From: RGIG4708 sp045538875
Lineage (GTDB): Bacteria > Bacillota > Clostridia > UMGS1810
DNA: 25,757 nt
Direction of reading: 5' to 3'
NCBI GenBank assembly: GCA_045538875.1
Contig: JAZQEG010000008.1
Location: 1-25,757, forward strand
Made by a program: the position numbers and the translations under genes. The notes under the pieces were generated by a model, which saw only the letters and a list, made by a program, of their open reading frames with translations, made no database searches and was not told the origin of the DNA. Positions within the stretch are counted from its first letter, which is position 1; each line of letters starts with the position of its first letter. Shown one piece after another: positions 7,158-14,940 of this stretch.

Positions 7158-7988
7158 TCAGATAGCAACCTCAAATTTTGCTACCTTGTCGCCGTGCACA
7201 TAGTTTTCAATTCTGAAACTATCCGGCGTAAAATCATAAAAATCCTTTACCTCAGGGTCCAACGTAACCTTTGGTGAATCGTACATTGGCCTCTTAATAA
7301 GCTCTTCCACAATGGGTATATGTCTGTCGTAAATATGTGCATCTGCGATAACGTGCACAAACTCACCCGGCTTTAATCCGCAAACCTGAGCAAGCATCAT
7401 CACCAGCGCCGCATACTGCGCCACGTTCCAGCCGTTAGCGGCAAGCATATCCTGTGACCTTTGATTTAAAATAGCGCAAAGCTTTCCGTCTACCACGTTA
7501 AAAGTCATGCTGTACGCGCAAGGGTAAAGCGCCATTTCGTGCAAATCTGCAAAATTATACAAATTAGTCATAATTCGTCTGCTGCAAGGATTATTTTTCA
7601 AATCATAAATAACCCTGTCAATCATATCAAACTCGCCTTCTCTGTACTTATGCTTCACACCTGCCTGATAGCCGTAGGCCTTTCCTATGGAACCTGTTTC
7701 GTCTGCCCAGCTGTCCCAGATGTGGCTGTTAAGGTCATTAACGTTGTTTGACTTTTTCTGATATATCCACAGTATCTCGTCCACCGCCAGCTTCAGCGAA
7801 ATAGGCCTTATAGTAATCAAAGGGAACTCTTTTTCAAGATCGTATCTGTTCACCACACAAAAAGACTTTTTCGTATATGCAGGTGTACCGTCGGGCCATT
7901 TAGGACGAACCTTCTCGTCATTCACCCAGGACCCGTGCTCAAGAATCTGTTTGCAAGTATTAATAAAAGCAATATCTGCAGAACCCAT
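7158..7988 (-). CDS. thyA: Thymidylate synthase, Bacillus subtilis ThyA type
   Basis: This 276-residue enzyme methylates dUMP to dTMP using methylene-tetrahydrofolate. It belongs to the ThyA subgroup seen in B. subtilis and its phages: KWPDGTPAYT, EILWIYQKKSNNVNDLN, IWDSWADETGSIGKAYGYQ. The catalytic Cys is in LYPCAYSMTF, which replaces the PCH motif of E. coli-type enzymes. NQRSQD, GWNVAQYA and DAHIYDRH carry other substrate contacts. The longest open frame begins 26 codons upstream; the ATG at 7988 (MGSADIAF) is chosen because CGGAGGG lies seven bases before it and the promoter overlaps the extension. It is the first gene of thyA-malQ-folA. Confidence 0.95.
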   Translation of the reverse strand: MGSADIAFINTCKQILEHGSWVNDEKVRPKWPDGTPAYTKKSFCVVNRYDLEKEFPLITIRPISLKLAVDEILWIYQKKSNNVNDLNSHIWDSWADETGSIGKAYGYQAGVKHKYREGEFDMIDRVIYDLKNNPCSRRIMTNLYNFADLHEMALYPCAYSMTFNVVDGKLCAILNQRSQDMLAANGWNVAQYAALVMMLAQVCGLKPGEFVHVIADAHIYDRHIPIVEELIKRPMYDSPKVTLDPEVKDFYDFTPDSFRIENYVHGDKVAKFEVAI

Positions 7989-8028
7989 AATTATTCCCTC
8001 CGTTGTTTCATTTTTAACCGATACTACA

Positions 8029-8057
8029 ATTTTATCAGTTTTCTTCTCAAATTGCAA
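8029..8057 (-). promoter_or_regulatory. Promoter of the thyA-malQ-folA operon
   Basis: On the minus strand TTGCAA (8052-8057), a 17-base spacer ending TGA, and TAAAAT (8029-8034), an extended -10. The same layout (TTGCAA-17-TAAAAT with TGA) recurs before the zinc-ribbon gene at 22934-22962. Confidence 0.7.
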
Positions 8058-8065
8058 CAAGAACA

Positions 8066-8101
8066 AAACAAAAAAGCACCCAATATAAAATCAGGTGCTT
8101 T
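8066..8101 (-). terminator. Terminator of the nine-gene oxidoreductase operon
   Basis: Arms AAAGCACC (8073-8080) and GGTGCTTT (8094-8101) pair perfectly. Read on the minus strand, the hairpin is followed by TTTTTTGTTTTGTT. It lies 34 bases after the stop of the gamma subunit gene and just before the thyA promoter. Confidence 0.88.
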
Positions 8102-8134
8102 GTCAAATAGTGCGTAAATTATTAAAAATTTCAA

Positions 8135-8662
8135 TTAAAACTCTGCGCCGAACTTCAACGCTTCCATCTCAGCAGGGATAAGTCCGTGCTTCTTCGGAGG
8201 AAGAATCTTATAAAGCGCTTTTTCAAAGTTCTCAGGAGCAACAATCTTAGTTTCCTCAATGAGCTTTCCGAGAAGAATGATTCCTGCAAAAGTTGCATTG
8301 CCAAGCTCATAAGCCTTTGTGGTGGCAGGAATTGCAAAAACCTTAACGTCCTTGCGCTTAGGCATTACCGGAACAAGACTGCTGTCAAGGATGATAACGC
8401 CGCCCTCTTCTACGTAATCCTCAAACTTCTCAAGAGAAGGCTGGTTCATAACGATAAGAGCTGATGCCTTGCTGATAATAGGAGAGCCAACCTCTTCCTC
8501 TGCCACGATAACGTTACAGTTCGCTGTACCGCCACGCATCTCAGGACCGTAGGAAGGAAGCCATGAAACGTTCTTTCCTTCTTCAAGACCGGAATATGCA
8601 ATAAATTTACCCATAGACAAGATACCCTGTCCGCCAAAACCTGCTAAAATAACCTGTTGCAT
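8135..8662 (-). CDS. 2-oxoacid:ferredoxin oxidoreductase, gamma subunit
   Basis: This 175-residue gamma subunit of a KOR/VOR-type complex mediates CoA and subunit interactions. It opens with the family signature MQQVILAGFGGQGILSMGKFIAYSG. SYGPEMRGGTANCNVIVA and GSPIISKASALIVMNQPS follow, and the length is typical. The ATG follows the beta-subunit stop by three bases, with its GGAGGT inside the last beta codons, so translation is coupled. It is the last gene of the operon and is followed by a strong terminator. The substrate cannot be fixed from this subunit; branched-chain 2-oxoacids are inferred from the adjacent VorB-like alpha subunit and ilvE. Confidence 0.94.
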   Translation of the reverse strand: MQQVILAGFGGQGILSMGKFIAYSGLEEGKNVSWLPSYGPEMRGGTANCNVIVAEEEVGSPIISKASALIVMNQPSLEKFEDYVEEGGVIILDSSLVPVMPKRKDVKVFAIPATTKAYELGNATFAGIILLGKLIEETKIVAPENFEKALYKILPPKKHGLIPAEMEALKFGAEF

Positions 8663-8665
8663 ATA

Positions 8666-9412
8666 TTACACCTCCAGATCCTTGCCTTTGAAATTGCCCA
8701 AAGGATAGTGCTCCATCATATTCTGCTCAAGCCACTCAAGGGACTTCGCAGGGCTCATACCCCAGTTAGTAGGACAGATTGAAAGAATCTCAACGATTCC
8801 GAATCCCAAGCCTGCCTGCTGCACCTGGAAAGCCTTTTTAATGGTAGCCTTCGCCTTCTTGATATTCTGAACGTTATTTACCGCAACTCTCTCTACGAAA
8901 ACTGCGCCCTCAAGGGTAGAAAGAAGCTCGCAAACTCTTACGGGATATCCGTGAAGCTCAGGCTTTCTTCCGAAAGGAGTGGTAGTAGTGGTCTGACCAA
9001 CCAAAGTGGTCGGCGCCATCTGACCTGATGTCATACCGTAAATCGCATTATTTACGAAAACGGTAGTGATTTTCTCGCCTCTTGTAGCCGCATGAACAAT
9101 CTCAGCAGTACCGATAGCCGCAAGGTCACCGTCTCCCTGATACGTGAAAACAGTCTTTCCGGGAAGTGATCTCTTAAGACCTGTAGCAACAGCGGGTGCA
9201 CGTCCGTGAGCCGCCTGCACCATATCGCAATTGAAATATTCGTAGTTATTATATGTACAACCTACCGGAGAAACACCTACAGTATCGCCCTCAATGCCAA
9301 GCTCGTCAAGAACTTCCGCAACAAGTCTGTGGATAATTCCGTGAGTACATCCGGGGCAATAGTGAAATGCCTTGTCGGTAAGTCCGTGGGGTTTCTGAAA
9401 TACAATAGCCAT
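8666..9412 (-). CDS. 2-oxoacid:ferredoxin oxidoreductase, beta subunit (thiamine diphosphate-binding)
   Basis: This 248-residue subunit binds thiamine diphosphate and a 4Fe-4S cluster. The cysteines in FHYCPGCTHGIIHR and PVGCTYNNY are the likely cluster ligands. TYQGDGDLAAIGTAEIVHAATRG with FVNNAIYGMTSGQ is the GDG...NN diphosphate/Mg motif. QAAHGRAPAVATGLKRSLP is also conserved in the family. The ATG has AAGGAGGCG upstream and lies 15 bases after the alpha gene. Together with alpha it decarboxylates a 2-oxoacid to acyl-CoA while reducing ferredoxin, or runs in reverse as a carboxylase. Confidence 0.95.
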   Translation of the reverse strand: MAIVFQKPHGLTDKAFHYCPGCTHGIIHRLVAEVLDELGIEGDTVGVSPVGCTYNNYEYFNCDMVQAAHGRAPAVATGLKRSLPGKTVFTYQGDGDLAAIGTAEIVHAATRGEKITTVFVNNAIYGMTSGQMAPTTLVGQTTTTTPFGRKPELHGYPVRVCELLSTLEGAVFVERVAVNNVQNIKKAKATIKKAFQVQQAGLGFGIVEILSICPTNWGMSPAKSLEWLEQNMMEHYPLGNFKGKDLEV

Positions 9413-9427
9413 TTAAAATACGCCTCC

Positions 9428-10495
9428 TTATTTCTTCTTCGCCGCAATCTTGCGAACTTCTTCAAGAATTGCGCTCTGACTGGGAACATTACCGCCTGTT
9501 CTTCCGTAGAAATCAACAGTATTACGGCCGTTAACGGCAAGGCGCACGTCCTCAACCATCTGGCCCGTACTCATCTCTACGCACAGGAAGCCCTTAACCT
9601 TGTCAGCGTATTTTGCATAGGACTCGGAGGGGAAAGGCCAAAGTGTAATAGGTCTTATAAGACCAACCTTGATGCCCTCTTTCTCAGCATCCTTAATAAC
9701 GTTCTTCACAATACGTGCAACAGTACCGTAAGCAGTAACGATAACGTCAGCGCCCTCGCAGTTGAACTCCTCAACGCGGGTTTCATTCTTCTCAATCTCA
9801 CGATATTTTGCCTGAAGCTTATTATTATGCGCCTCAAGAACGTCTGCCTCAATATAAATAGAAGTGATGGTATTGTGCTCACGCTCCATCTTGTGACCGC
9901 AAGCAGCCCAGGAAGACTTGTCAATCTTTGCGATAGGCTCCTCGTCTCTGAACTCAACAGCCTCCATCATCTGACCCAGGTATCCGTCACCCATTACTAC
10001 AACAGGTGTTCTGTAACGGTCAGCAATATTAAAGGCCTCTACAACCACCTCGTACATCTCCTGTACGCTGCAAGGAGCAAGAACAGTAAGATTGTAATCA
10101 CCGTGGCCGCCGCCCTTTACCATCTGGAAATAGTCGCACTGAGCAGGAAGAATTCCGCCAAGTCCGGGACCACATCTTACAATATCAATAATAACCATAG
10201 GAAGCTCAGCGCCTGCAGAATAGGAGATACCCTCCTGCTTAAGGCTGATTCCGGGGCTGGAGGATGAAGTCATCGCTCTCACGCCTGCGCTTGCCGCGCC
10301 GTAAACCATATTTATAGCAGCAACTTCGCTTTCAGCCTGTACAAAAACACCGCCGATCTGCTCCATTTTCTTCGCCATGTAGTGTGCAACCTCTGTCTGA
10401 GGTGTAATAGGATATCCAAAGTAATGACGGCAGCCTGCCATAATAGCAGCTTCTGCAATAGCTTCGTTACCCTTCATTAAAACTTTTTCTGCCAT
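9428..10495 (-). CDS. vorB: 2-oxoacid:ferredoxin oxidoreductase alpha subunit, VorB-like (3-methyl-2-oxobutanoate)
   Basis: This 355-residue alpha subunit holds the pyrimidine-binding domain: KGNEAIAEAAIMAGCRHYFGYPITPQTE, QAESEVAAINMVYGAASAG and TSSSSPGISLKQEG. The C-terminal domain includes GADVIVTAYGTVARIV and GLIRPITLWPFP. The protein closely resembles those generally annotated VorB in Clostridia, whose preferred substrates are the 2-oxoacids of Val, Leu and Ile. 2-oxoglutarate (KorA) remains possible because the families are hard to separate by eye. The ATG has TAAGGAGGG upstream. Gene order is delta-alpha-beta-gamma, as in many clostridial sets, and ilvE lies two genes upstream. Confidence 0.92.
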   Translation of the reverse strand: MAEKVLMKGNEAIAEAAIMAGCRHYFGYPITPQTEVAHYMAKKMEQIGGVFVQAESEVAAINMVYGAASAGVRAMTSSSSPGISLKQEGISYSAGAELPMVIIDIVRCGPGLGGILPAQCDYFQMVKGGGHGDYNLTVLAPCSVQEMYEVVVEAFNIADRYRTPVVVMGDGYLGQMMEAVEFRDEEPIAKIDKSSWAACGHKMEREHNTITSIYIEADVLEAHNNKLQAKYREIEKNETRVEEFNCEGADVIVTAYGTVARIVKNVIKDAEKEGIKVGLIRPITLWPFPSESYAKYADKVKGFLCVEMSTGQMVEDVRLAVNGRNTVDFYGRTGGNVPSQSAILEEVRKIAAKKK

Positions 10496-10510
10496 TTTTG
10501 TATTCCCTCC

Positions 10511-10714
10511 TTACTTTTGTACTGTAATAACACAATCAGGGCACATTGTTGCACAAAATGCGCATCCAATGCATTTATCCTGCTCCTCAACTGTTGCAGG
10601 GTAATAGCCTTTTGCGTTAAGCTCTGATTTTAATTTAACAATTTTTTTGGGGCATGCCTCTACACAAAGGCCGCAGCCCTTGCACATAGCCTCGTTAAAA
10701 GTAACTTTTGCCAT
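10511..10714 (-). CDS. 2-oxoacid:ferredoxin oxidoreductase, delta subunit (2x[4Fe-4S] ferredoxin)
   Basis: This 67-residue ferredoxin-like subunit has two complete cluster motifs, CKGCGLCVEACP and CIGCAFCATMCP. It should carry electrons between the thiamine/cluster centre of the beta subunit and free ferredoxin. It is the first of the four oxidoreductase genes, with CAGGAGGT upstream of its ATG. It starts 14 bases after the P-loop ATPase gene ends and stops 15 bases before the alpha subunit. Confidence 0.96.
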   Translation of the reverse strand: MAKVTFNEAMCKGCGLCVEACPKKIVKLKSELNAKGYYPATVEEQDKCIGCAFCATMCPDCVITVQK

Positions 10715-10728
10715 AATAGACCTCCTGT

Positions 10729-11397
10729 TTAATCTTTTTGCCAGCTTTGCTGTACATAAAGCTCAAGCGGCATAAGGTTTTTTATTTTGTCTTTTAGTTC
10801 ATTGTATATTGTGTTGTTAACTGTTGTGTATTTTACAGGTATTCCCGCAATTGCCGATACCCGATTTGCATAATCAACCGAACCGAGTACATCCTGTGCA
10901 GTTGTTTGCTGACCTACATTGGAATTGTTTACAATACCTGTAAATTTAACTCTGCACGCCTGCTCTATTTCGTTCATAACTTCGATTGTTGAAGCGGCAT
11001 CACTTGTTAATGGGCGAAATTTGTTTATAACAAACAGCATTTCAAAGTTGTTTTCGGCAAGTATTTGGGGTACATATCTGCCAAGAGCAAGAGCACCTCT
11101 GTCGTCACCGCCTACATCAACAACTGCATAGCGGGTTTTGTCGGCAACTATTGAATAAGCTTCGGCAGGGAGTGCAGGGGTGTCTACATTGGAATTTGCA
11201 TATTCCGACGAAATAAACCTTACTCCCATGCTTTCAAACATTTGTTTGGTGTCCTTGCTGCGAAAGTACGGGTTTACGATATCAAGGTCTGCAATAGAAA
11301 CGCTTTTTCCTTCATTTGCAAGTTTTAACGCGTAGTTTACAGAAATATTTGTTTTTCCGCTGCCGTAGTGGCCTGCAAATATTGTTATTCGCTTCAT
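10729..11397 (-). CDS. P-loop ATPase of the MinD/ParA/CobQ (SIMIBI) class in the oxidoreductase operon
   Basis: This is a 222-residue nucleotide-binding protein. The Walker A region is GHYGSGKTNISVNYAL (9-24), which lacks the first Lys of the classic KGGxGKT ParA loop. A second motif follows (ADLDIVNPYFRSKD), then VVDVGGDDRGALALG as Walker B-like, and FVINKFRP as the base-recognition region. Unlike Mrp/NBP35 cluster carriers it has no CxxC. Its start overlaps the ilvE stop (ATGA), and the ferredoxin subunit gene follows after 14 bases. A role in assembling or regulating the oxidoreductase is suggested by context only; no function is established here. Confidence 0.85.
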   Translation of the reverse strand: MKRITIFAGHYGSGKTNISVNYALKLANEGKSVSIADLDIVNPYFRSKDTKQMFESMGVRFISSEYANSNVDTPALPAEAYSIVADKTRYAVVDVGGDDRGALALGRYVPQILAENNFEMLFVINKFRPLTSDAASTIEVMNEIEQACRVKFTGIVNNSNVGQQTTAQDVLGSVDYANRVSAIAGIPVKYTTVNNTIYNELKDKIKNLMPLELYVQQSWQKD

Positions 11398-12452
11398 ACT
11401 TCAACAGTCCAGTTGTTTGTATCTTCAATTTTGCCCCACTGAATACCTGTTATGGCATCATAAAGCTTTTGGCTCACCTGGCCTATCTCATTGTTGTTAA
11501 TAAGCATTACATCGTCTTTGTAACGGAGCTTGCCAACAGGCGAAATAACTGCTGCTGTGCCTGTGCCAAAGCACTCCTCAAGCTTGCCGCTTTTTTGAGC
11601 ATCAATAAGCTCATCTACGCTGATTTTGCGTTCCTCAACCTCATAACCCCACTGTTTGCAAAGTTCTATTACAGAGTTACGGGTAATACCAGGCAAAATA
11701 CTGCCGTTAAGCATTGGTGTAACAATTTTGCCGTCAATTTTGAAAAAGATGTTCATTGCGCCAACTTCTTCGATATATTTGCGCTCAACACCGTCGAGCC
11801 AGAGCACCTGTGAATATCCGTCGTCGTGTGCTTTTACCTGAGCTGCAAGGCTTGCTGCATAGTTTCCGCCTGTTTTTGCAAAGCCTATACCGCCTTTTAC
11901 TGCTCTTACATAGTCATCTTCAATCCATATTCCAACTGGAGCAAGTCCGCTTGCGTAGTAAGCTCCGCTTGGCGAAAGAATAATAATAAACAAATATGTT
12001 TTTGAAGGTGCAACTCCCAAAAATTCGTCTGTTGCAATAATAAACGGTCTGATATAAAGTGAAGTGCCTTCCTCTGTAGGAATCCAGTCTTCATCTACCT
12101 TAACCACAGCTTTTACTGCCTGTACAAAATCCTCTTCGGGGAGCTGGGGAATGCAAAGTCTTTGGTTTGTTGCATTTGTCCTTTTGGCATTCATATCGGG
12201 GCGGAAAAGCCTTGCTTTGCCGTCTTTGCCTTTGTATGCCTTAAGACCCTCAAACATTTCCTGTCCGTAGTGGAACACCATTGCAGACGGGTCGAGGGTG
12301 ATGCTCTGATATGGTACAATTCGGGCATCGTGCCAGCCCTTGCCCTCTGTGTAGTTCATCATAAACATATGGTCGGTAAATACTTTACCAAACCCGAGAG
12401 GGCCCTGCGGTTTAGCTTTTGGTTGTGTTGTTTTGGTAATTTTAATATCCAT
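11394..12452 (-). CDS. ilvE: Branched-chain-amino-acid aminotransferase
   Basis: This 352-residue fold-type IV PLP enzyme interconverts Val, Leu and Ile with their 2-oxoacids using glutamate/2-oxoglutarate. Motifs are GQEMFEGLKAY, LFRPDMNAKR, LYIRPFIIATDEFLGV, the PLP lysine in FAKTGGNYAASLAAQ, EEVGAMNIFF, ILPGITRNSVIEL, and GTGTAAVISPVG. The frame also opens with a TTG two codons earlier. The ATG at 12452 is preferred because AAGGAG is eight bases upstream of it and only two from the TTG. It lies 22 bases after the acyl-CoA synthetase fusion and overlaps the ATPase gene. Its products are the natural substrates of a VOR-type oxidoreductase encoded downstream. Confidence 0.95.
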   Translation of the reverse strand: MDIKITKTTQPKAKPQGPLGFGKVFTDHMFMMNYTEGKGWHDARIVPYQSITLDPSAMVFHYGQEMFEGLKAYKGKDGKARLFRPDMNAKRTNATNQRLCIPQLPEEDFVQAVKAVVKVDEDWIPTEEGTSLYIRPFIIATDEFLGVAPSKTYLFIIILSPSGAYYASGLAPVGIWIEDDYVRAVKGGIGFAKTGGNYAASLAAQVKAHDDGYSQVLWLDGVERKYIEEVGAMNIFFKIDGKIVTPMLNGSILPGITRNSVIELCKQWGYEVEERKISVDELIDAQKSGKLEECFGTGTAAVISPVGKLRYKDDVMLINNNEIGQVSQKLYDAITGIQWGKIEDTNNWTVEV

Positions 12453-12474
12453 AATCAATACTCCTTTATATCAA

Positions 12475-14940
12475 TTAATCCTTTGTAACTATGCCATCAA
12501 TTTTTTTGATGCCGAGTTTTTCCATTGCGTCCTCTCTCATTTTGTATTTAAGAATTTTACCCGCAACATTCATCGGAAAGCTGTCTACAAAGTCTATATA
12601 TCTTGGAACCTTATGCTTTGCCATATGATCCATTATATATTTTTTCATTTCATCAACGGTCATACTTTCGCCGTCTTTAAGAATTATGCACGCCATAATT
12701 TCTTCGCCGTACTGCTCATCAGGCACGCCTATAACCTGAACATCCTTTACCTTTTGGTGAGTGTAAATAAATTCCTCAATCTCTTTAGGGTAAATATTTT
12801 CACCGCCTCGGATAATCATATCCTTGAGCCTGCCTGTAATTTTGTAGTTGCCGTCAGGAGTGCGAAGTGCCAGGTCGCCTGTGTGGAGCCAGCCGTCTTT
12901 GTCAATTGCTTCGGCTGTTGCCTGTGGCATTTTGTAGTAGCCCTTCATAATGTTGTAGCCTCTTGCCACAAATTCACCCGTAACATTGTCGGGTAAATCC
13001 TCGCCTGTTTCGGGGTCTACAATTTTGCACTCAATACCAGGAAGTGCTCTGCCTACTGTTGAAACTCTAACCTCTATTGAATCATCTGTGCTGCTCATTG
13101 TGCAACCCGGAGATGCCTCTGTCTGACCATAGACAATTGTAATCTCCTTCATATTCATTTTGTTTACAACTTCCTGCATTACACTAATCGGGCATGGCGA
13201 GCCTGCCATAATGCCTGTGCGCATATACGAAAAGTCTGTTTTTGCAAAATCCTCGTGCTCAAGCATTGCAATAAACATTGTAGGCACACCGTGAAATGCA
13301 GTAATCCGTTCCTGATTGATACAGGCAAGTGATGATTTTGGGCTAAAGTACGGAAGCGGCAGGAGAGTTCCGCCATGTGTCATTGTTGCTGTCATTGCAA
13401 GCACCATACCAAAGCAGTGGAACATTGGCACCTGAACCATCATTCTGTCGGCTGTTGACAAATCCATTCGGTCGCCTATGCACTTGCCGTCGTTTACTAC
13501 ATTATAATGTGTGAGCATTACACCCTTTGGAAAGCCCGTTGTGCCTGATGTATACTGCATATTACATACATCGTGTACGCTAACCTTTGATGCCATGCGG
13601 TACACTTCGGCAATCGGCACTTCGTTAGCCTTTGCAATTGCCTGCTCCCATGTTGTACAGCCCTTTTGGCTGTAGCCCACTGTAATGACATTGCGCAAAA
13701 ACGGCAACCTTTTTGAATGGAGCTTTTCACCCTCTTTGGTGTTTTCAAGCTCGGGGCAAAGCTCAGCAATAATCTGTTTATAATTTGAATCGCGGTAGCC
13801 GTCTATGGTAATAAGGGTATGTGTGTCTGACTGCTTGAGCAGATATTCTGCCTCGTGAATTTTGTATGCGGTATTCATTGTAACAAGCACCGCACCAATT
13901 TTGGTTGTTGCCCAAAATGCTATATACCACTGCGGTATATTTGTTGCCCACACTGCAACGTGTGAGCCTGCCTTAACGCCCATTGCAATAAGGCTCCTTG
14001 CAAATGTGTCTACATCATCGCGAAACTCGGAGTATGTGCGTGTGTAATCAAGTGTTGTATATTTAAATGCATACTGGTCAGGAAAATTGTTTACCATTGT
14101 ATCAAGCACCTGTGAAAAGGTTTTTTCAACAAGGGCGTCTTTTTTCCAAACATAGCTTCCTGTACCTGCTTTGTTTTTAAACAGTGCCGAAGTGCTGCGT
14201 GACATTTGCGAATATCGCGACATATAGCTTACAAAGTGCGGAAATATTACATCGGGGTCGTCAATTTCTTCGTACCATTTAGGGTCCCACTCTATTGACA
14301 TAAAGCCGTCATAATTTACCGAACGAAGTGCATTTATAAATTCATCTATCGGCATTGTACCCTCACCTATAAGGCTGTGCTGCTGCTGCGTTTGCGAATC
14401 CTTAACATGAATGTGCTTTACATATGCACCCAAATTTTTTATTGTTGTTTCGGGGCTTTCGCCGCACACACGGTAGGGGTAGTGCAAATCCCAAAGTGCC
14501 GCAACATAATCGGTTGCATATTCCTCAAGGAGCGACCTGAGCTTTGATGTGTCGGCGTATACACCCATAGTTTCTACAAGGAGTACCTTTTTTGCCGCCT
14601 TTGCCATAGGCAGCGCTTTGTTTATAAAATCTCTTACATTATCTTCACACGATGCTTTTATGCGAAGATACGGAATACGCAATTTTTGACAAACATCAAG
14701 GCATTTTGTAAATTCATCAAGTGCTTTGTCGGTGTGAGTTGAAATATCGTTTACCACATCAATACAAGCAATACAAATGTTGTATTCAATAAGCTTGTGA
14801 TAAATGTCGGTAACATTTTCGTCAACCATATCCTCAAGGCCGTGAATTTCTATCCCCTTAAATTTGTACTGCTTTGCTATTTCAAAAAAATCTGCAAGGC
14901 TTAAGTTGTTCCACTTATTTGTTGAAAATGACAATTTCAT
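12475..14940 (-). CDS. Fusion of a xylose-isomerase-like TIM barrel with an AMP-forming acyl-CoA synthetase
   Basis: This is an 821-residue two-domain protein. Residues 1-245 form a sugar-phosphate isomerase/epimerase-like (AP-endonuclease-2 fold) TIM barrel. Its metal ligands look preserved: Glu123 in VETMG, Asp151/His153 in WDLHY, His178 in HIHVKD, and Glu217 in SIEWD. Residues ~265-821 are an ANL-family acyl-CoA synthetase: YTSGTTGFPKG (463-473), YGQTE (604-608), HTGD (686-689), GRLKDMIIRGGENIYPKEIE (703-722), and the catalytic Lys795 in NVAGKILK. No stop or frameshift separates the domains. The start overlaps the previous stop by one base (TAATG). The synthetase probably activates a short or branched fatty acid for the oxidoreductase. 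The role of the barrel is unknown. Confidence 0.93.
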   Translation of the reverse strand: MKLSFSTNKWNNLSLADFFEIAKQYKFKGIEIHGLEDMVDENVTDIYHKLIEYNICIACIDVVNDISTHTDKALDEFTKCLDVCQKLRIPYLRIKASCEDNVRDFINKALPMAKAAKKVLLVETMGVYADTSKLRSLLEEYATDYVAALWDLHYPYRVCGESPETTIKNLGAYVKHIHVKDSQTQQQHSLIGEGTMPIDEFINALRSVNYDGFMSIEWDPKWYEEIDDPDVIFPHFVSYMSRYSQMSRSTSALFKNKAGTGSYVWKKDALVEKTFSQVLDTMVNNFPDQYAFKYTTLDYTRTYSEFRDDVDTFARSLIAMGVKAGSHVAVWATNIPQWYIAFWATTKIGAVLVTMNTAYKIHEAEYLLKQSDTHTLITIDGYRDSNYKQIIAELCPELENTKEGEKLHSKRLPFLRNVITVGYSQKGCTTWEQAIAKANEVPIAEVYRMASKVSVHDVCNMQYTSGTTGFPKGVMLTHYNVVNDGKCIGDRMDLSTADRMMVQVPMFHCFGMVLAMTATMTHGGTLLPLPYFSPKSSLACINQERITAFHGVPTMFIAMLEHEDFAKTDFSYMRTGIMAGSPCPISVMQEVVNKMNMKEITIVYGQTEASPGCTMSSTDDSIEVRVSTVGRALPGIECKIVDPETGEDLPDNVTGEFVARGYNIMKGYYKMPQATAEAIDKDGWLHTGDLALRTPDGNYKITGRLKDMIIRGGENIYPKEIEEFIYTHQKVKDVQVIGVPDEQYGEEIMACIILKDGESMTVDEMKKYIMDHMAKHKVPRYIDFVDSFPMNVAGKILKYKMREDAMEKLGIKKIDGIVTKD

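Noticed and set aside
9206..10267. A 353-codon plus-strand open frame opposite the oxidoreductase alpha and beta genes
   Set aside because: It lies entirely antisense to two clearly recognised proteins, has no ribosome binding site, and its translation resembles no family.
12453..12474. T-box or attenuator before ilvE
   Set aside because: Only 22 bases separate ilvE from the preceding gene; there is no room for a leader and no hairpin is visible.
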